Shown here: one piece after another, positions 44,181 to 54,617 of the stretch
Layout of the letters: every line of letters begins with the position of its first letter
How positions within the stretch are numbered: the first letter of the stretch is position 1
Source of the DNA: Azohydromonas caseinilytica
GTDB lineage: Bacteria; Pseudomonadota; Gammaproteobacteria; Burkholderiales; Burkholderiaceae_C
DNA length: 64,000 nucleotides
Direction: 5' to 3'
Assembly (NCBI RefSeq): GCF_012927045.1
Contig: NZ_JABBFW010000005.1
Coordinates: 62,001-126,000, forward strand
The notes under the pieces: model-generated
Told to the model about the DNA's origin: nothing
Seen by the model: the letters and a program-made list of their open reading frames with translations, nothing else
Database searches by the model: none
Made by a program: the position numbers and the translations under genes

Positions 44181-47100
44181 TCAGTCCTTGTCGCGAAACC
44201 GGCCACTGTAGCGCGCCACCAAGGCCAGCAATTCGTCCTGCGCATAGGGCTTGCCGAGGTAGTGCTCGACGCCCAGCGACGCGGCGAGCTCGCGGTGGCG
44301 CGCGGCCAGCCGCGAGGTGATGACGATCACCGGCAGCGCCTGCCAGCGTGGCTCGGCGCGCAGTCGGCGCAGCAGGTCGAAGCCGTCCAGGCGCGGCATC
44401 TCCAGGTCGGTGAGCACCAGCGCCGGCCGCTCCTGCTGCAGCCGCTCCAGCGCCTGCAGCCCGTCCTTGGCCACCGCCACGCGGTAGCCCTCGCGCTCCA
44501 GCAGCCGCTGCGTGACGCGGCGCACCGTCAGCGAGTCGTCCACCACCAGCACCAGCGGTGGCGGCACGAAATCGGAGCTGCCGGGCCGGACCGGCATGCC
44601 GGGCGCGGCGGCCGGCGCGGCCATGGCCTGGCGCGAGGCCGGCAGGGCCGCGCGGCCCGCGGCCACCTGCGCCGCCTGCTGCGCGGCCGTGTGGCGCAGC
44701 GCCAGCCCCGCGGGGTTGTAGACCGGCAGCGGCACGCCCGAGGGCAGCAGGCCCATGCCGGCCAGGCCCGGCAGCGTGGCCAGCTGCGGGCCCATGGGCT
44801 TGAGCACCGCCTCCTGCCGGCCCAGCACCTCCTGCACCTGCAGCGCCAGGCGCTGCTGCGCGCCGCGCAGCAGCAGCACGGTGGCCATGCGGCCCTCGCT
44901 TTCGGGCGCCGGCGGCCGCAGCAGCAGCGGCTCCAGCTGGAAGAAGGCGGCCGACTCGCCGTCCACGCCCAGGCGTCCCCGCGCCGCGGCCTCCTGCGCC
45001 TCGGCCGCCGGCACGCGCAGCACCTCCTCCACCAGCGCCGCCGGCACGGCCACGGTGTCCTCGCCGCAGCGCAGCAGCAGCACCTGCATCACCGCGGTGG
45101 TCAGCGGCAGCTGCAGCGTGAAGTGGCTGCCCTGCCCCGGCGTGGTCTCCAGCCCGATGTGCCCGCCCAGCGCCTCCACCTCGGCGCGCACCACGTCCAG
45201 CCCCACGCCGCGCCCGGCCAGCGGGCTCAGCTGCTCGGCGGTGGAGAAGCCCGGCGCGAACACCAGGCGCTGCAGCACCGCCGCATCGGGCTGCGCCTCC
45301 ATCGACAGCAGCCCGCGCTCGACGGCGCGGCGGTGGATGCGCGGCAGGTCCAGCCCGCGGCCATCGTCGCTGCAGCTCACCGACACCTGCGCGCCTTCCT
45401 GCGTGAGCCGCAGCAGCACCCGCCCCTCGGCGGGCTTGCCGGCCATGAAGCGCTCGGCCGGCGGCTCGATGCCATGCACCACCGCGTTGCGGATGAGGTG
45501 CTCGAAGGCCGGCGTCATGCGCTCCAGCACGCCGCGGTCGATCTCCACCTCGCCACCCTCGATGTCCAGGCGCACCTGGCGTTGCGCCTCCTGTGCGGCC
45601 TGGCGCAGCACGCGCTGCAGCCGCTCGTCCAGGCTGTCGAAGGCCACCAGCCGCGTGCGCAGCAGCTCTTCCTGCAGCTCGCCGGCCAGGCGACCCAGGG
45701 CCACCAGCTCGTCCTCGGTGCCGCGCAGGCCCTGGCGCAGGCTGTGCTGCACGGTGGCCACGTCGTCCAGCGACTCGGCCATCATGTGCGCGAGCTCCTG
45801 CAGCCGCGTGTAGCGCTCCATCTCCAGCGCGTCGAAGGGCTGCGCCGCCTGGCGCGCCGCTTCCAGGCGCGCGTCGAGCTCGGTGTCGGCATGCAGCTCC
45901 ACCTCGCGCAGCTGGCCGCGCAGGCGCTGCAGGTTCTCGTCCAGGTCGGCCAGTGCGGTGCCGAGCTGCTGCATCTCGGCGGCCAGCCGCGCGCGCGAGA
46001 TGCCCACCTCGCCGGCCTGGGCCACCAGCCGGTCCAGCGCCGGCGCGCGCACCCGTACCGTGGCCGCGGGCGAGGCCGCCACGGCCGCGGGCGGCAGCGG
46101 CGGCGGCTCCATGGCGAAGCGCGACCAGTCGATGCCCGCGGCCGTGTCGTCGCCCGCCGCGGCGGGCGCGGGCTCGGGCACCGGGGGCACCACCGCGACG
46201 GGCGCCTCGTCCCGGCCCGCCGGAGCGGCCGGGCTCGACAGCGCCACCGCCGCCGGCGCGGCGTCCCGGACGGCGGGCCCAGGAGCGGCTTGCACCGGGC
46301 GCGCCATGTCCTCGGCCGCCGGTGCCGGCGCCGCCTCCACCGCGGGAGCCGCCGCGCCCTCCTGGGCTTCGGCCTGCGGCGCGGCAGCCGCGCGCAGCCG
46401 CTCGAAGGTGGCGCTGAGCGTGTCGGCCCGCGTCAGCAGCGCCTCGATCTCGGGCCGCGTCGGCGACTGGGCGCGCATCAGCAGCGCCTCGATGGCGCTC
46501 TCCAGCGCGTGGGCCGAGTCGCCCAGCCGCATGGCGCCGGACAGCCGCGCGCCGCCCTTGAGCGTGTGCAGCGTGCGCATGCCGGCGGCGGCGTGTTCGT
46601 CGCCCTCCACCTCCTCGGCCCAGGCGCGCAGGGCATGCGCGAGCTGCGGCAGCAGCTCCTGCGCCTCGTCCTCGAAGATGGGAAACAGCGTGCGGTCCAG
46701 CGCGCCGGGGTCATCCTCCGCGCCGGCCTCCACCGCCGGCGCCTCGGTCACGACCACGGCCGGTGCTGCGACCGGCCCGGGGGCGCCAGTGCCCGGCGCC
46801 GGGTCCGAGGCCGGCTGGCCCACATCGGCCGGCTGCGTCAGCACCGGCAGGGCCATCTCCTCGTCCAGCAGCGCAGCCAGGTCCGGCACCTCCTCCGGCC
46901 AGGCCGGCGTCTGCCCGGCCGCCTGCGGGGGCGCCTGCGGCGGGCTGGCCGGCGCGGGGCCATCGCCCAGCGCCAGGGCGGGATCGAAGGCCTCCTCCGC
47001 GGCCCCGGCCGGCAGCTCCGCGCCCGTGCCGAAGGGCAGCGCCGCGCCGGCGTCCGGTGACGCCGCCGGGTCGGCCTCGGGCTCCAGCCCCTCCAGCGCC

Positions 47101-50100
47101 GAGGCTTCCAGGGCACTCACTCCGGGCGGGCCCCATGCGCCGCCCAGGGCCGCGGCGTCGGGCTCACTCCCGGGCTGCGGCGGCGGCGCGCTCTCGCGCA
47201 GGGCACGCAGCCGCTCCAGGAATTCCGGCTCCACCGGCGTCGGCAGCACGCCGGCCACGAACTGCGCCAGCATCGCCTGCATGCGCTGCGCGCCCTCGGC
47301 CAGCAGCGCCGCCATGGCGGGCGTGGCGTAGCCCTCGTGCCGGCACGGCGCCATCAGCTCTTCCAGGGCCTGCGCGAGCTGCGACAGCGCCTGGTCGCCC
47401 ACGGTGGCGGCCATGCCCGCCAGCGCGTGCGTGACCATGACGGGCTCGCGCTCCAGCGGCTGCGGCGGCTGCCATTGCGCCAGCTTCCGGCCCAGCCGAT
47501 GCAACAGCGCCTCGGACTCATCGACGTAGACGTCGAACAGCGACTGCGGCACCCGCAGCGGCCCCACCAGCCGGTGGTCGTCCACCAGCGGCGCGCGCAC
47601 GCGCTCGTCCATGGCCGGCATCGGCGGCGGCGCTTCGGCCGCGGGGACGGCCGGCATGGCGTCCGGGGGCGGCTCGGCGCCGGGCGGCACCGGCAGCGCC
47701 GCCTCATCGACCTCGAAGTGCAGCTCGAAATCGACGGCTTCCTCCTCGGCGGCTGCGGCAGCCGGTGCCTCCCACCCGTCCGGCGCCGGCGTGGCCGGGG
47801 CCGCGGTGCCGGGCAGCATGGGGACCGGCGCCAGGGGCTCATCGGCCGGGGCTTCGGGCCGGCCCGCGGACCGGTCCAGGGGCGCCTCATCCCTCACCGG
47901 CTCGGCGGCCGGCGGCAGGTCGAAGGAGAGATCGAAAGCCAGGCCGTCCCCTTCGGCCGGCGGCTCTTGCGCCGGACCGGGCGGCTCGGCGGCGGAGGGC
48001 TGCTCCGCTGCCGGTGTCGGTGCCGGCACGGCGGCCGGGGTCTGGACCGGGCGCTCGTCCGGCGCGGGCGCAGGCTCCTCACCAAAGTCGAGATCGAACT
48101 CGGGCTCGGCTTCGGGCGCGGCCTCAGCGACAGCCAAGCCGGCTGCAGGCGCGCTTTCCACCGCGGCCTGCGCATGGTCGCCGTCATCGGCGCCGGGGGC
48201 GTGCGCCGCGGCGTCCGGACCGGGCTCGCCCTGCGCTTGAGGCACGGCGGCGGCGTCCCGGCCGGGCGCCACGGCGGCCTCGGCACGCGGCCCGGTGTCG
48301 GCAACGGCGGGGGCAGCGGCCGCAGCGCCCTCCTCCAGGTGGTGCGCCGCGGCGGCGCCGCTGAGCCGGGCCAGCGCCACGGCACGCGAAGGACCGGAGG
48401 CCAGGGACGGCGCCTGGGGCGGCGTCGCGGGCACGCCCGGCTCCTCCGCATGCCTGAGCAGCGTGGCGAGGTGGACCGGCTCCTCCGGAACGGGCTGCGG
48501 CTTCACCGGCGCTTCGACATCGACCAGCTCGGGCAGCTCGTCCGCGGGCGGCGGCAGCGTCTCGGTCAGCTCCGGCATCGCGGCCAGCCCGGACACGGTG
48601 GGCGGCTGCTGCGGCACCGGCGCTTCCTTGGCGGCGGCCGGCGCCACCGGCGGGAGGGTCGCGGGAATGGGCGGCACCGGGGCCGTCGCGGCCCGGGGGG
48701 CGGGCGGCATCACCGCTTGGGCCGTGGCCCTGGGCCGGGGCGGCGGCGCCTCGGTCGGCGACAGGCCCAGCGCCAAGCGCTCGCAGGCCACGTCCAGCGC
48801 GGCCAGGCGTTGCGCCAGCTGCGCCGCCTGCGCGACATCCAGCGGCTGCGCGCTGGCCGGCAGCGCCTGGCGCAACTGCTGCAGCGATTGCGCCAGCGCG
48901 GGCTGCGACAGCACCGACATCACGTTCTGCAGCCGCTGCAGCCGCTGCGCCAGGGCCTGCAGCACCGCGGCGTCGGGCGTCTGCGCCAGGGCATCGAGCT
49001 GCAGCCCGGCCTCGTTGAACGCGGTGCGCAGGCTCTGCCCCAGGGCCTGCAGCGCCTGCCGCTGGGCCCCGCGCTGCGCCAGCGCCACCAGCCAGGGCTC
49101 CAGCGGCTCATCTGCCAGGCCGATCTCGGCCTCCGTGCCCATCGCGGCCAGCGCATGGTCGATGCGCTGCGCCAGCCGCTGCAGCTGCGCGCCGGGCGCG
49201 TCGAACTCATGCTCCTGCAGCAGCAGCTGCAGCCCGAGCAGGGCCTGCGCCACCTCCAGCGCCAGTGTCGGCGAGGGCACGCCGACCGCTGCGGCTTGCT
49301 GCAGCGCCTCGGTCAGCGCCTGCACGGCCCTTTCCTCGCGGGGCAGCAGCTGGCGCAGGGCCTGGGCCAGCTGCGTGAGCACCTCCGCCAGCGCCGGGCG
49401 CGGCATGCCGGCAGCGGCCTCCTCCCACAGCGGCTGCGCCGTGGCGAGCTGGCGCAGCGTATGCGCCAGCAGCACCGCATCCGGCGCGGCCGGCAGCGCA
49501 TGCTCGATGTCGACCGCCGGGTGCTGCTGCAGCCCCCAGACGCTGCGCACGACGGCCAGCCGCGGCGTGGCGCCGGCGTGGGCCTGCACACCGGCCTGGG
49601 CACAGAAGAAGAGCAGGTCATGCGCCAGGCGCTCCACCATGGCGTCGGGCGTGGCCAGCGGGCCGCGGCGCAGTTGCGCCAGCAAGCGCGCGGTCATGCG
49701 CTTGAGGTGCACCTCGGGCGTCAGCAGACCCTTGGCCTGGGCCTCGAACACGGCCGCGGCCAGCCCCCACAGCGTGGCCATGCGGCCGTCGGCGGCACCG
49801 CGCGCCAGGGCGGCGAACACGTCACTCAGGCCCGCCGCGGCCGGGCCACGCGGGTCGCGCATCACCGCCAGCGTGAGCTGCTCGGCGGCGGCGCGCGTGG
49901 CCGCGTCGGGCTGCAGCGGCGGCACGCGCTCGTCGGCCGGCAGCGCCAGCCAGCGCCAGGGCATGGGCCAGAGCTCGGCCGGGTGCACGCGCTCGGCGCC
50001 GCTCAAGGCCTGCAGCACGCTCCAGGCCGGCACCAGCGCCAGCGGCGACAGCGGCTGCCCCGCGCGCCAGCGCCGCAGGTATGTCAGCAGCGCCGCGCAG

Positions 50101-50474
50101 CCCTGCTCCACGGCCTCGACCACGGTGGCCCCGGGCGGCCCGGGCTGCGCCACGGCCTTGGACAGCAGCTCCGCGGCGGCCTGCGGCACGCACGCGGCCT
50201 GCGCGAAGCCGGCCACGCGCAGCGCGCCGGCCACCTGCTGCAGCTGGCGCAGCGCCAGGCCCAGCACCACGCCGGCGTCATCGGCGGCGGCCGGCTCGGC
50301 GGCGCGGCGCAGCCGGTGCAGCGCGCGCGGCACCGCTTCGAGCAGCCGCGTGAGCTCCTCATGCACCCGGGCCAGGGCGTCCGTGTCGGCGGCTTCGAGC
50401 TCGACCGGCGTGGAGGACGGGGGCGGCGCCGCGGCGACGGACAGCAGGGAAGCGGGTGATGCGTGGGAATCCAT
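44181..50474 (-). CDS. chpA: Pil-Chp hybrid sensor kinase (ChpA/PilL, CheA-like)
   Basis: 2097 residues. Residues 1-600 are helical and look like degenerate Hpt modules without the His. Residues 600-950 are Pro/Ala-rich linker. Two Hpt-like domains follow: THALAGMAA with H1016 and LHTLKGGARLSG with H1303. The kinase core has HLIRNAVVHGIE (H1667), DDGRGLDLPRIH and GRGVGLDVV near 1755, then a CheW-like part. The C-terminal receiver has DDSLTVRRV and phospho-acceptor D2023 in LTDLEMPRLDG. It controls type IV pilus activity through PilG and PilH. It lies four bases after pilJ. Confidence 0.94.
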   Translation of the reverse strand: MDSHASPASLLSVAAAPPPSSTPVELEAADTDALARVHEELTRLLEAVPRALHRLRRAAEPAAADDAGVVLGLALRQLQQVAGALRVAGFAQAACVPQAAAELLSKAVAQPGPPGATVVEAVEQGCAALLTYLRRWRAGQPLSPLALVPAWSVLQALSGAERVHPAELWPMPWRWLALPADERVPPLQPDAATRAAAEQLTLAVMRDPRGPAAAGLSDVFAALARGAADGRMATLWGLAAAVFEAQAKGLLTPEVHLKRMTARLLAQLRRGPLATPDAMVERLAHDLLFFCAQAGVQAHAGATPRLAVVRSVWGLQQHPAVDIEHALPAAPDAVLLAHTLRQLATAQPLWEEAAAGMPRPALAEVLTQLAQALRQLLPREERAVQALTEALQQAAAVGVPSPTLALEVAQALLGLQLLLQEHEFDAPGAQLQRLAQRIDHALAAMGTEAEIGLADEPLEPWLVALAQRGAQRQALQALGQSLRTAFNEAGLQLDALAQTPDAAVLQALAQRLQRLQNVMSVLSQPALAQSLQQLRQALPASAQPLDVAQAAQLAQRLAALDVACERLALGLSPTEAPPPRPRATAQAVMPPAPRAATAPVPPIPATLPPVAPAAAKEAPVPQQPPTVSGLAAMPELTETLPPPADELPELVDVEAPVKPQPVPEEPVHLATLLRHAEEPGVPATPPQAPSLASGPSRAVALARLSGAAAAHHLEEGAAAAAPAVADTGPRAEAAVAPGRDAAAVPQAQGEPGPDAAAHAPGADDGDHAQAAVESAPAAGLAVAEAAPEAEPEFDLDFGEEPAPAPDERPVQTPAAVPAPTPAAEQPSAAEPPGPAQEPPAEGDGLAFDLSFDLPPAAEPVRDEAPLDRSAGRPEAPADEPLAPVPMLPGTAAPATPAPDGWEAPAAAAAEEEAVDFELHFEVDEAALPVPPGAEPPPDAMPAVPAAEAPPPMPAMDERVRAPLVDDHRLVGPLRVPQSLFDVYVDESEALLHRLGRKLAQWQPPQPLEREPVMVTHALAGMAATVGDQALSQLAQALEELMAPCRHEGYATPAMAALLAEGAQRMQAMLAQFVAGVLPTPVEPEFLERLRALRESAPPPQPGSEPDAAALGGAWGPPGVSALEASALEGLEPEADPAASPDAGAALPFGTGAELPAGAAEEAFDPALALGDGPAPASPPQAPPQAAGQTPAWPEEVPDLAALLDEEMALPVLTQPADVGQPASDPAPGTGAPGPVAAPAVVVTEAPAVEAGAEDDPGALDRTLFPIFEDEAQELLPQLAHALRAWAEEVEGDEHAAAGMRTLHTLKGGARLSGAMRLGDSAHALESAIEALLMRAQSPTRPEIEALLTRADTLSATFERLRAAAAPQAEAQEGAAAPAVEAAPAPAAEDMARPVQAAPGPAVRDAAPAAVALSSPAAPAGRDEAPVAVVPPVPEPAPAAAGDDTAAGIDWSRFAMEPPPLPPAAVAASPAATVRVRAPALDRLVAQAGEVGISRARLAAEMQQLGTALADLDENLQRLRGQLREVELHADTELDARLEAARQAAQPFDALEMERYTRLQELAHMMAESLDDVATVQHSLRQGLRGTEDELVALGRLAGELQEELLRTRLVAFDSLDERLQRVLRQAAQEAQRQVRLDIEGGEVEIDRGVLERMTPAFEHLIRNAVVHGIEPPAERFMAGKPAEGRVLLRLTQEGAQVSVSCSDDGRGLDLPRIHRRAVERGLLSMEAQPDAAVLQRLVFAPGFSTAEQLSPLAGRGVGLDVVRAEVEALGGHIGLETTPGQGSHFTLQLPLTTAVMQVLLLRCGEDTVAVPAALVEEVLRVPAAEAQEAAARGRLGVDGESAAFFQLEPLLLRPPAPESEGRMATVLLLRGAQQRLALQVQEVLGRQEAVLKPMGPQLATLPGLAGMGLLPSGVPLPVYNPAGLALRHTAAQQAAQVAAGRAALPASRQAMAAPAAAPGMPVRPGSSDFVPPPLVLVVDDSLTVRRVTQRLLEREGYRVAVAKDGLQALERLQQERPALVLTDLEMPRLDGFDLLRRLRAEPRWQALPVIVITSRLAARHRELAASLGVEHYLGKPYAQDELLALVARYSGRFRDKD

Positions 50475-50478
50475 CGGC

Positions 50479-52764
50479 TCAGTGGAGCTTGAAGCGGGTC
50501 ACCGACTGGCGCAGCGCCTCGGCGCTGCGGGCCAGCTCCTGCACGCGCTGGGCGGTGGAGCGCGTGCCGGCCTCGGCCTGCTCGGTGACGGCAAAGATGT
50601 GCTGGATGTTGGTGGCCACCACCGAGGCCAGCTGCGCCTGCGACAGCGCCTGCCCGGAGATGCGCCCGATGTGCTCGGACAGCTCGCGCGAGACGCGGTC
50701 GATGTCGCCCAGCGCCGCGCCGGCAGCGTCGGTCAGCCGCGTGCCCTGCACCACGCCCTGCGTGGTGCGCTCCATGGCGGCCACGGCGTCCTGCGTGTCG
50801 GCCTGGATGGCGCGCACCAGCGTGGCGATCTGGCGCGTGGCGTCGGCCGAGCGCTCGGCCAGGCGCTGCACCTCCTGCGCCACCACCGAGAAGCCGCGCC
50901 CGGCCTCGCCGGCGCTGGCGGCCTGGATGGCGGCATTGAGCGCCAGCACGTTGGTCTGCTCGGTGATGTCGGAGATCAGCTCCGTGATCTCGCCGATCTC
51001 CTGCGAGCTCTCGCCCAGGCGCTTGAGCCGCTTGGCGCTGTCCTGGATCTGGTGGCGGATCGCCTCCATGCCGCGGATGCTGTCGTGCACCGCCGCCTGG
51101 CCGCGGTCGGCCGCCTGCAGCGAGGCTTGCGCCACCTCGGCGGTGTGCTGCGCCTGGGCCGAGACCTCGTGGATGTGCCCGGCCATGGCCAGCACCGACT
51201 CGCCGGTGTCGCGGATCTCGCGCAGCTGCGCGGTGGAGGCGTCCAGCAGGGCCGCCGAGGTCTGCTCCACCTGCTGCGTGGTGGCGGTCACGCGCGCGGC
51301 GGTGTCCTGCACCTGCGCCACCAGGCGGCGCAACTCCTCGATGGTGTAGTTGATGGAGTCGGCGATGGCGCCGGTGACGTCGTCCTCGCTGACGGTGGCC
51401 TGGCGCGTGAGGTCGCCGCCGGCCACGGCCTGCAGCTCGTTCATCAGGCGCAGGATCGCCGACTGCGTGGCCTCGTTGCGCCGCTCCTCCTCGCGGCGGC
51501 GCGCTTCGGCGTCGCGCCGGCGCGCCTCGGCCAGCATCGCGCGCTGCGCCTGGTCGTGCACGTACACGCGCACCAGCCCCGCGCCGCCGCCCAGCGCGGC
51601 CAGCGTGCCCAGCAGCATCAGCAGTTCGGCCAGCCCGCCGAAGCCTGCCTCGCGCTCCAGCTGGTGCTGCAGGCTCTCCAGCCCGCGGCGCAAGGGCTCG
51701 CTATCGGCCAGGATCTCCTGGCGCGCCGCGCGCGCGGCGGCCAGCGGCTGCAGCTGCTCCAGGATCACGCCGGCCTCGCGCCGCGTGCGCCCGTACAGGT
51801 CCAGCAGTTCGGTGAGCCGCTCGCGCGTGGCGGGGTCGCGCGCGGGCACCAGGCGCTGGGCCGGGTCGCCGTCGAGCAGACCCTGCGCCAGGGTGCGGAA
51901 GGTGTCGAGATCCTGTCCCAGCCGCTGCAGCGCCTCGTGGCGCATCTCGTCGGCGCGCAGGAACTCGAAGGCGCTGCGCGGGATGCGCTGCGTGAGCATC
52001 ATCAGCCGCCCCGCCACCGCCACCTGCGCGGGCGCGGCCTCGCGCTGCAGCTCCAGCGCGGCCACGGCTTCGGCGCTCTCCAGCAGCCGCGCCGACAGCG
52101 CGTTGAGCACCTGCAGCGCCTGCGCGGCCTGCGTCAGCCGCGACTGCTGCGCCAGCACGGTGCGGGCGTTCTTTTCGGCGATCTCGGCCAGCAGCAGCAG
52201 CTGCGCCACCTTGGGCTGCAGCTCCTCGGGGGCGGGCGTCATGCCGGTGCCCCCGCGCAGGCCGCGCAGGTTGCGCGCCAGCACGTCGGCGCTGTCCTCC
52301 ACCTCGACGAAGGCGGCGGGCTGCCCGGCCAGCGCCTGCGTCACCGACTTGGCCAGGCGCTGCGACTGCATCAGCGCCTGGCCGCTGGCCGCCACCTGTG
52401 CCGCGCCGCGCTCGGCGCGCTGCAGTGCCAGCAGCGTGCCCGCCACCAGCGCGACCACGCCCAGCGCCAGCAGCGTCGCCAGCAGCCGCTGGCGCCGGGC
52501 CAGCGCCTGGCTGCCCGAGCGGCGCGAGCGCCGCGCCACGCGGCCGCGCCCGGACTGGCCCGCGGCGGCGGCCGCCTCGTCGGCCGGCCCCGGCCAGGGC
52601 CGCTCGGCGCCCGCGGCGCTGCCCCCGGGCGCGGCGGCGTTCATGTCCAGCGTCAGCCCGGCGGCGCCGGCCAGCGACTCGGCCGCCAGCGTGCTGTCGC
52701 CCGACCCGGCCCAGGCCGGACGCGCCGCCTCGGCCCGGGACTTGATGAGCCGGCGCAGCTTCAT
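50479..52764 (-). CDS. pilJ: Pilus chemoreceptor PilJ (methyl-accepting chemotaxis protein)
   Basis: 761 residues. A 90-residue cytosolic N-terminal extension precedes the first membrane segment ([21 protein letters not shown]). A periplasmic PilJ-type helical region runs to the second segment near 400 ([17 protein letters not shown]). A HAMP-like linker and MCP signalling domain follow, with tip [20 protein letters not shown] near residue 610 and [14 protein letters not shown]. It senses surface or pilus signals and activates ChpA. The start at 52764 overlaps the pilI stop (ATGA). Confidence 0.93.
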   Translation of the reverse strand: MKLRRLIKSRAEAARPAWAGSGDSTLAAESLAGAAGLTLDMNAAAPGGSAAGAERPWPGPADEAAAAAGQSGRGRVARRSRRSGSQALARRQRLLATLLALGVVALVAGTLLALQRAERGAAQVAASGQALMQSQRLAKSVTQALAGQPAAFVEVEDSADVLARNLRGLRGGTGMTPAPEELQPKVAQLLLLAEIAEKNARTVLAQQSRLTQAAQALQVLNALSARLLESAEAVAALELQREAAPAQVAVAGRLMMLTQRIPRSAFEFLRADEMRHEALQRLGQDLDTFRTLAQGLLDGDPAQRLVPARDPATRERLTELLDLYGRTRREAGVILEQLQPLAAARAARQEILADSEPLRRGLESLQHQLEREAGFGGLAELLMLLGTLAALGGGAGLVRVYVHDQAQRAMLAEARRRDAEARRREEERRNEATQSAILRLMNELQAVAGGDLTRQATVSEDDVTGAIADSINYTIEELRRLVAQVQDTAARVTATTQQVEQTSAALLDASTAQLREIRDTGESVLAMAGHIHEVSAQAQHTAEVAQASLQAADRGQAAVHDSIRGMEAIRHQIQDSAKRLKRLGESSQEIGEITELISDITEQTNVLALNAAIQAASAGEAGRGFSVVAQEVQRLAERSADATRQIATLVRAIQADTQDAVAAMERTTQGVVQGTRLTDAAGAALGDIDRVSRELSEHIGRISGQALSQAQLASVVATNIQHIFAVTEQAEAGTRSTAQRVQELARSAEALRQSVTRFKLH

Positions 52765-53378
52765 GCCGTCCCCGGCAGCGGCTGGGCCACGTGCAGGAAA
52801 TGCGTGTCGCGCGCCAGCGCCGCCAGCCGCAACGCCTGCCAGGTGCGCCCTTGGTTGTCGCCGTAGAGCTCGCCCGCGAAGGCCGGGCGCGAAGCGGGCG
52901 CATCGCCCGCCGGGGCGCCGGCCGCCGTACCGGCCGGGATGCCGCCCAGGGCAGCCGCGTCCGCGCCGTTGACAGGCGGCGTGGGCAGGGGCACCAGTTG
53001 CGCCGCGCTGCGCAGGCCCGCCAGCCGGTCCACGCGCAGCGCGCAGTGCAGGCCCAGCGCCGGATTGAGGGCCACCAGGCGCGAGGCCGGGCTGTGCGGC
53101 GCGCCCGGCGGGCGCAGGCCCAGGAACACCGCCAGGTCCACCACGCCGTGCAGGTGGCCGCGCAGGTTGAGCACGCCTTCGAACCAGGGCTGCGCATGCG
53201 GCAACGGCAGCAGCGGCGGCGCGTGCTCGACGATCTCGCCGGCCTCCTGCAGCGGCAGCAGCAGCCGCGCGCCGGCGCACTCCACCGCCAGCCAGGCCGG
53301 GGCCTCACCTGCGGGCACCTCCTGCAGCCGCTGCGCCAGCCTTGCCTGCAACTCCTTCAGCGCGTCCTTGCGAGCCAT
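52761..53378 (-). CDS. pilI: CheW-like adaptor PilI
   Basis: 205 residues, one CheW domain ([20 protein letters not shown], then [20 protein letters not shown]). It bridges PilJ to ChpA. A stretch of about 35 residues rich in Ala, Gly and Pro ([20 protein letters not shown]) is inserted before the last strand and is unusual for the family. The ATG at 53378 is 29 bases after pilH. Confidence 0.92.
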   Translation of the reverse strand: MARKDALKELQARLAQRLQEVPAGEAPAWLAVECAGARLLLPLQEAGEIVEHAPPLLPLPHAQPWFEGVLNLRGHLHGVVDLAVFLGLRPPGAPHSPASRLVALNPALGLHCALRVDRLAGLRSAAQLVPLPTPPVNGADAAALGGIPAGTAAGAPAGDAPASRPAFAGELYGDNQGRTWQALRLAALARDTHFLHVAQPLPGTA

Positions 53379-53407
53379 GGGCTGCGGCGACGGCGGTACG
53401 CGGGCCC

Positions 53408-53773
53408 TCAGCCCAAAGCCTTGATCTTGCTGAGCAACTCGGCCGCGTCCACGGGCTTGACGACATAGTCGCGCGCGCCCTGGCGCATGCCCCAGACCTT
53501 GTCGGTCGTCTGGCCCTTGCTGCTGCAGATGATCACCGGCAGGTCGGCAAATCGTTCGTCGCGCGTGATGGTGCGCGTGAGCTGGAAACCATTGGCGCCG
53601 GGCAGCACCACGTCCATGAGCACCAGGTCGGGCTTGTCTTCGGCCAGGCTGGAGAGCGCCTGCTGGCCGTTCTCGGCCGTGCGCACGGTGTAGCCGGCCT
53701 GGCGCAACAGTTCGCTGAGGTGGTGCAACTCGGTGCGCGAATCGTCCACCAGCAGGATCTTTTGAATCGGCAT
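53408..53773 (-). CDS. pilH: Twitching motility response regulator PilH
   Basis: 121 residues, a single receiver domain. The acidic pair and phospho-acceptor are visible (ILLVDDSRTELHHL, LVLMDVVLPGANG with Asp near residue 52), as is the conserved Lys in RDYVVKPVDAAEL. It is phosphorylated by ChpA; in Pseudomonas PilH counteracts PilG or controls retraction. It lies between pilG and pilI. Confidence 0.94.
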   Translation of the reverse strand: MPIQKILLVDDSRTELHHLSELLRQAGYTVRTAENGQQALSSLAEDKPDLVLMDVVLPGANGFQLTRTITRDERFADLPVIICSSKGQTTDKVWGMRQGARDYVVKPVDAAELLSKIKALG

Positions 53774-53828
53774 CGGGAGTCCTTGGGCCGCGCGAGGTCG
53801 GGCGCGGCAACGCGATACGGTAACGCCT

Positions 53829-54254
53829 TCAGCCCGGCAGCGGACCGTGCCGGGCTACGGCCTGCAGCAATTGGTCCTTGGTGAAGGGCTTGGTCAGGTG
53901 ATCCTGCGCCCCGGCCAGCCGCGCGCGGGCACGGTCGAAGAGGCCGTCCTTGGAAGTGAGCATGACCACCGGCACCTGGGCAAAGCGCGGATTGCGCCGC
54001 AGCAGCGCACAGGTCTGGTAGCCGTCCAGCCGCGGCATGAGGATGTCGCAGAAGATGAGCGCGGGCTCGAACTCGTCGATGAGCGCCAGCGCGTCGAAAC
54101 CGTCCTCGGCCAGCAGCACCTCATGGCCGCCCTGGTGCAGGAAGATCTCGGCGCTGCGCCGGATGGTGTGGCTGTCGTCGATCACCAGCACCTTCAGCGG
54201 CGTGGTGTTCAGGGCAGCGGCGTCGAAAGCGGAGGCAGGGACGGTGTCGATCAT
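53829..54254 (-). CDS. pilG: Twitching motility response regulator PilG
   Basis: 141 residues: a 20-residue leader, then a receiver domain (KVLVIDDSHTIRRSAEIFL, phospho-acceptor Asp in LIFCDILMPRLDGY near residue 70, Lys in HLTKPFTKDQL). PilG relays ChpA output to the pilus extension machinery. It is the first of the pil genes, 42 bases after the rubredoxin gene on the same strand. No Shine-Dalgarno site is seen. Confidence 0.94.
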   Translation of the reverse strand: MIDTVPASAFDAAALNTTPLKVLVIDDSHTIRRSAEIFLHQGGHEVLLAEDGFDALALIDEFEPALIFCDILMPRLDGYQTCALLRRNPRFAQVPVVMLTSKDGLFDRARARLAGAQDHLTKPFTKDQLLQAVARHGPLPG

Positions 54255-54296
54255 GGAATGAAGGTCGTTCCGCTCGGGGCCGCGGCCCGGTGCAGA

Positions 54297-54470
54297 TCAG
54301 ATCTGCACCATCTCGAAATCTTCCTTGCGCGCGCCGCACTCCGGGCAGGTCCAGTTCATGGGCACGTCTTCCCAGCGGGTGCCGGGCGCGATGTCGTGTT
54401 CGGGGTCGCCGGCGGCTTCGTCATAGATCCAGCCGCAGATGAGGCACATCCAGGTTCGGGGTTCGCTCAC
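54297..54470 (-). CDS. Rubredoxin
   Basis: 57 residues, too short for usual ORF filters. The two iron-binding pairs are CLICGWIYDE (CxxCG) at residues 9-18 and CPECGARKEDFE at 42-53. It carries one electron on a single iron. The start is the GTG at 54470. It lies between thiD (divergent) and pilG (same strand). A neighbouring rubredoxin gene is found at this place in other Burkholderiales; the connection to pili is probably only positional. Confidence 0.93.
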   Translation of the reverse strand: MSEPRTWMCLICGWIYDEAAGDPEHDIAPGTRWEDVPMNWTCPECGARKEDFEMVQI

Positions 54471-54617
54471 TTGGTATTGTCAATCACTACAATCAACGGG
54501 CATTGTAGCCACGGCCTGCAGGGCGCCAGGCGCGGCTTCTGGCAGGCTGCCATGCCTCTTTTCACAAGTCCTGCGCCCCCGGCCGGCGCCGGCGCCGCAG
54601 GACCTTCAGGACCATCC

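Noticed and set aside
48295-52866. Plus-strand open frame of 1523 residues opposite chpA and pilJ
   Set aside because: Low-complexity Ser/Ala/Arg sequence in the mirror frame of two well-supported genes.
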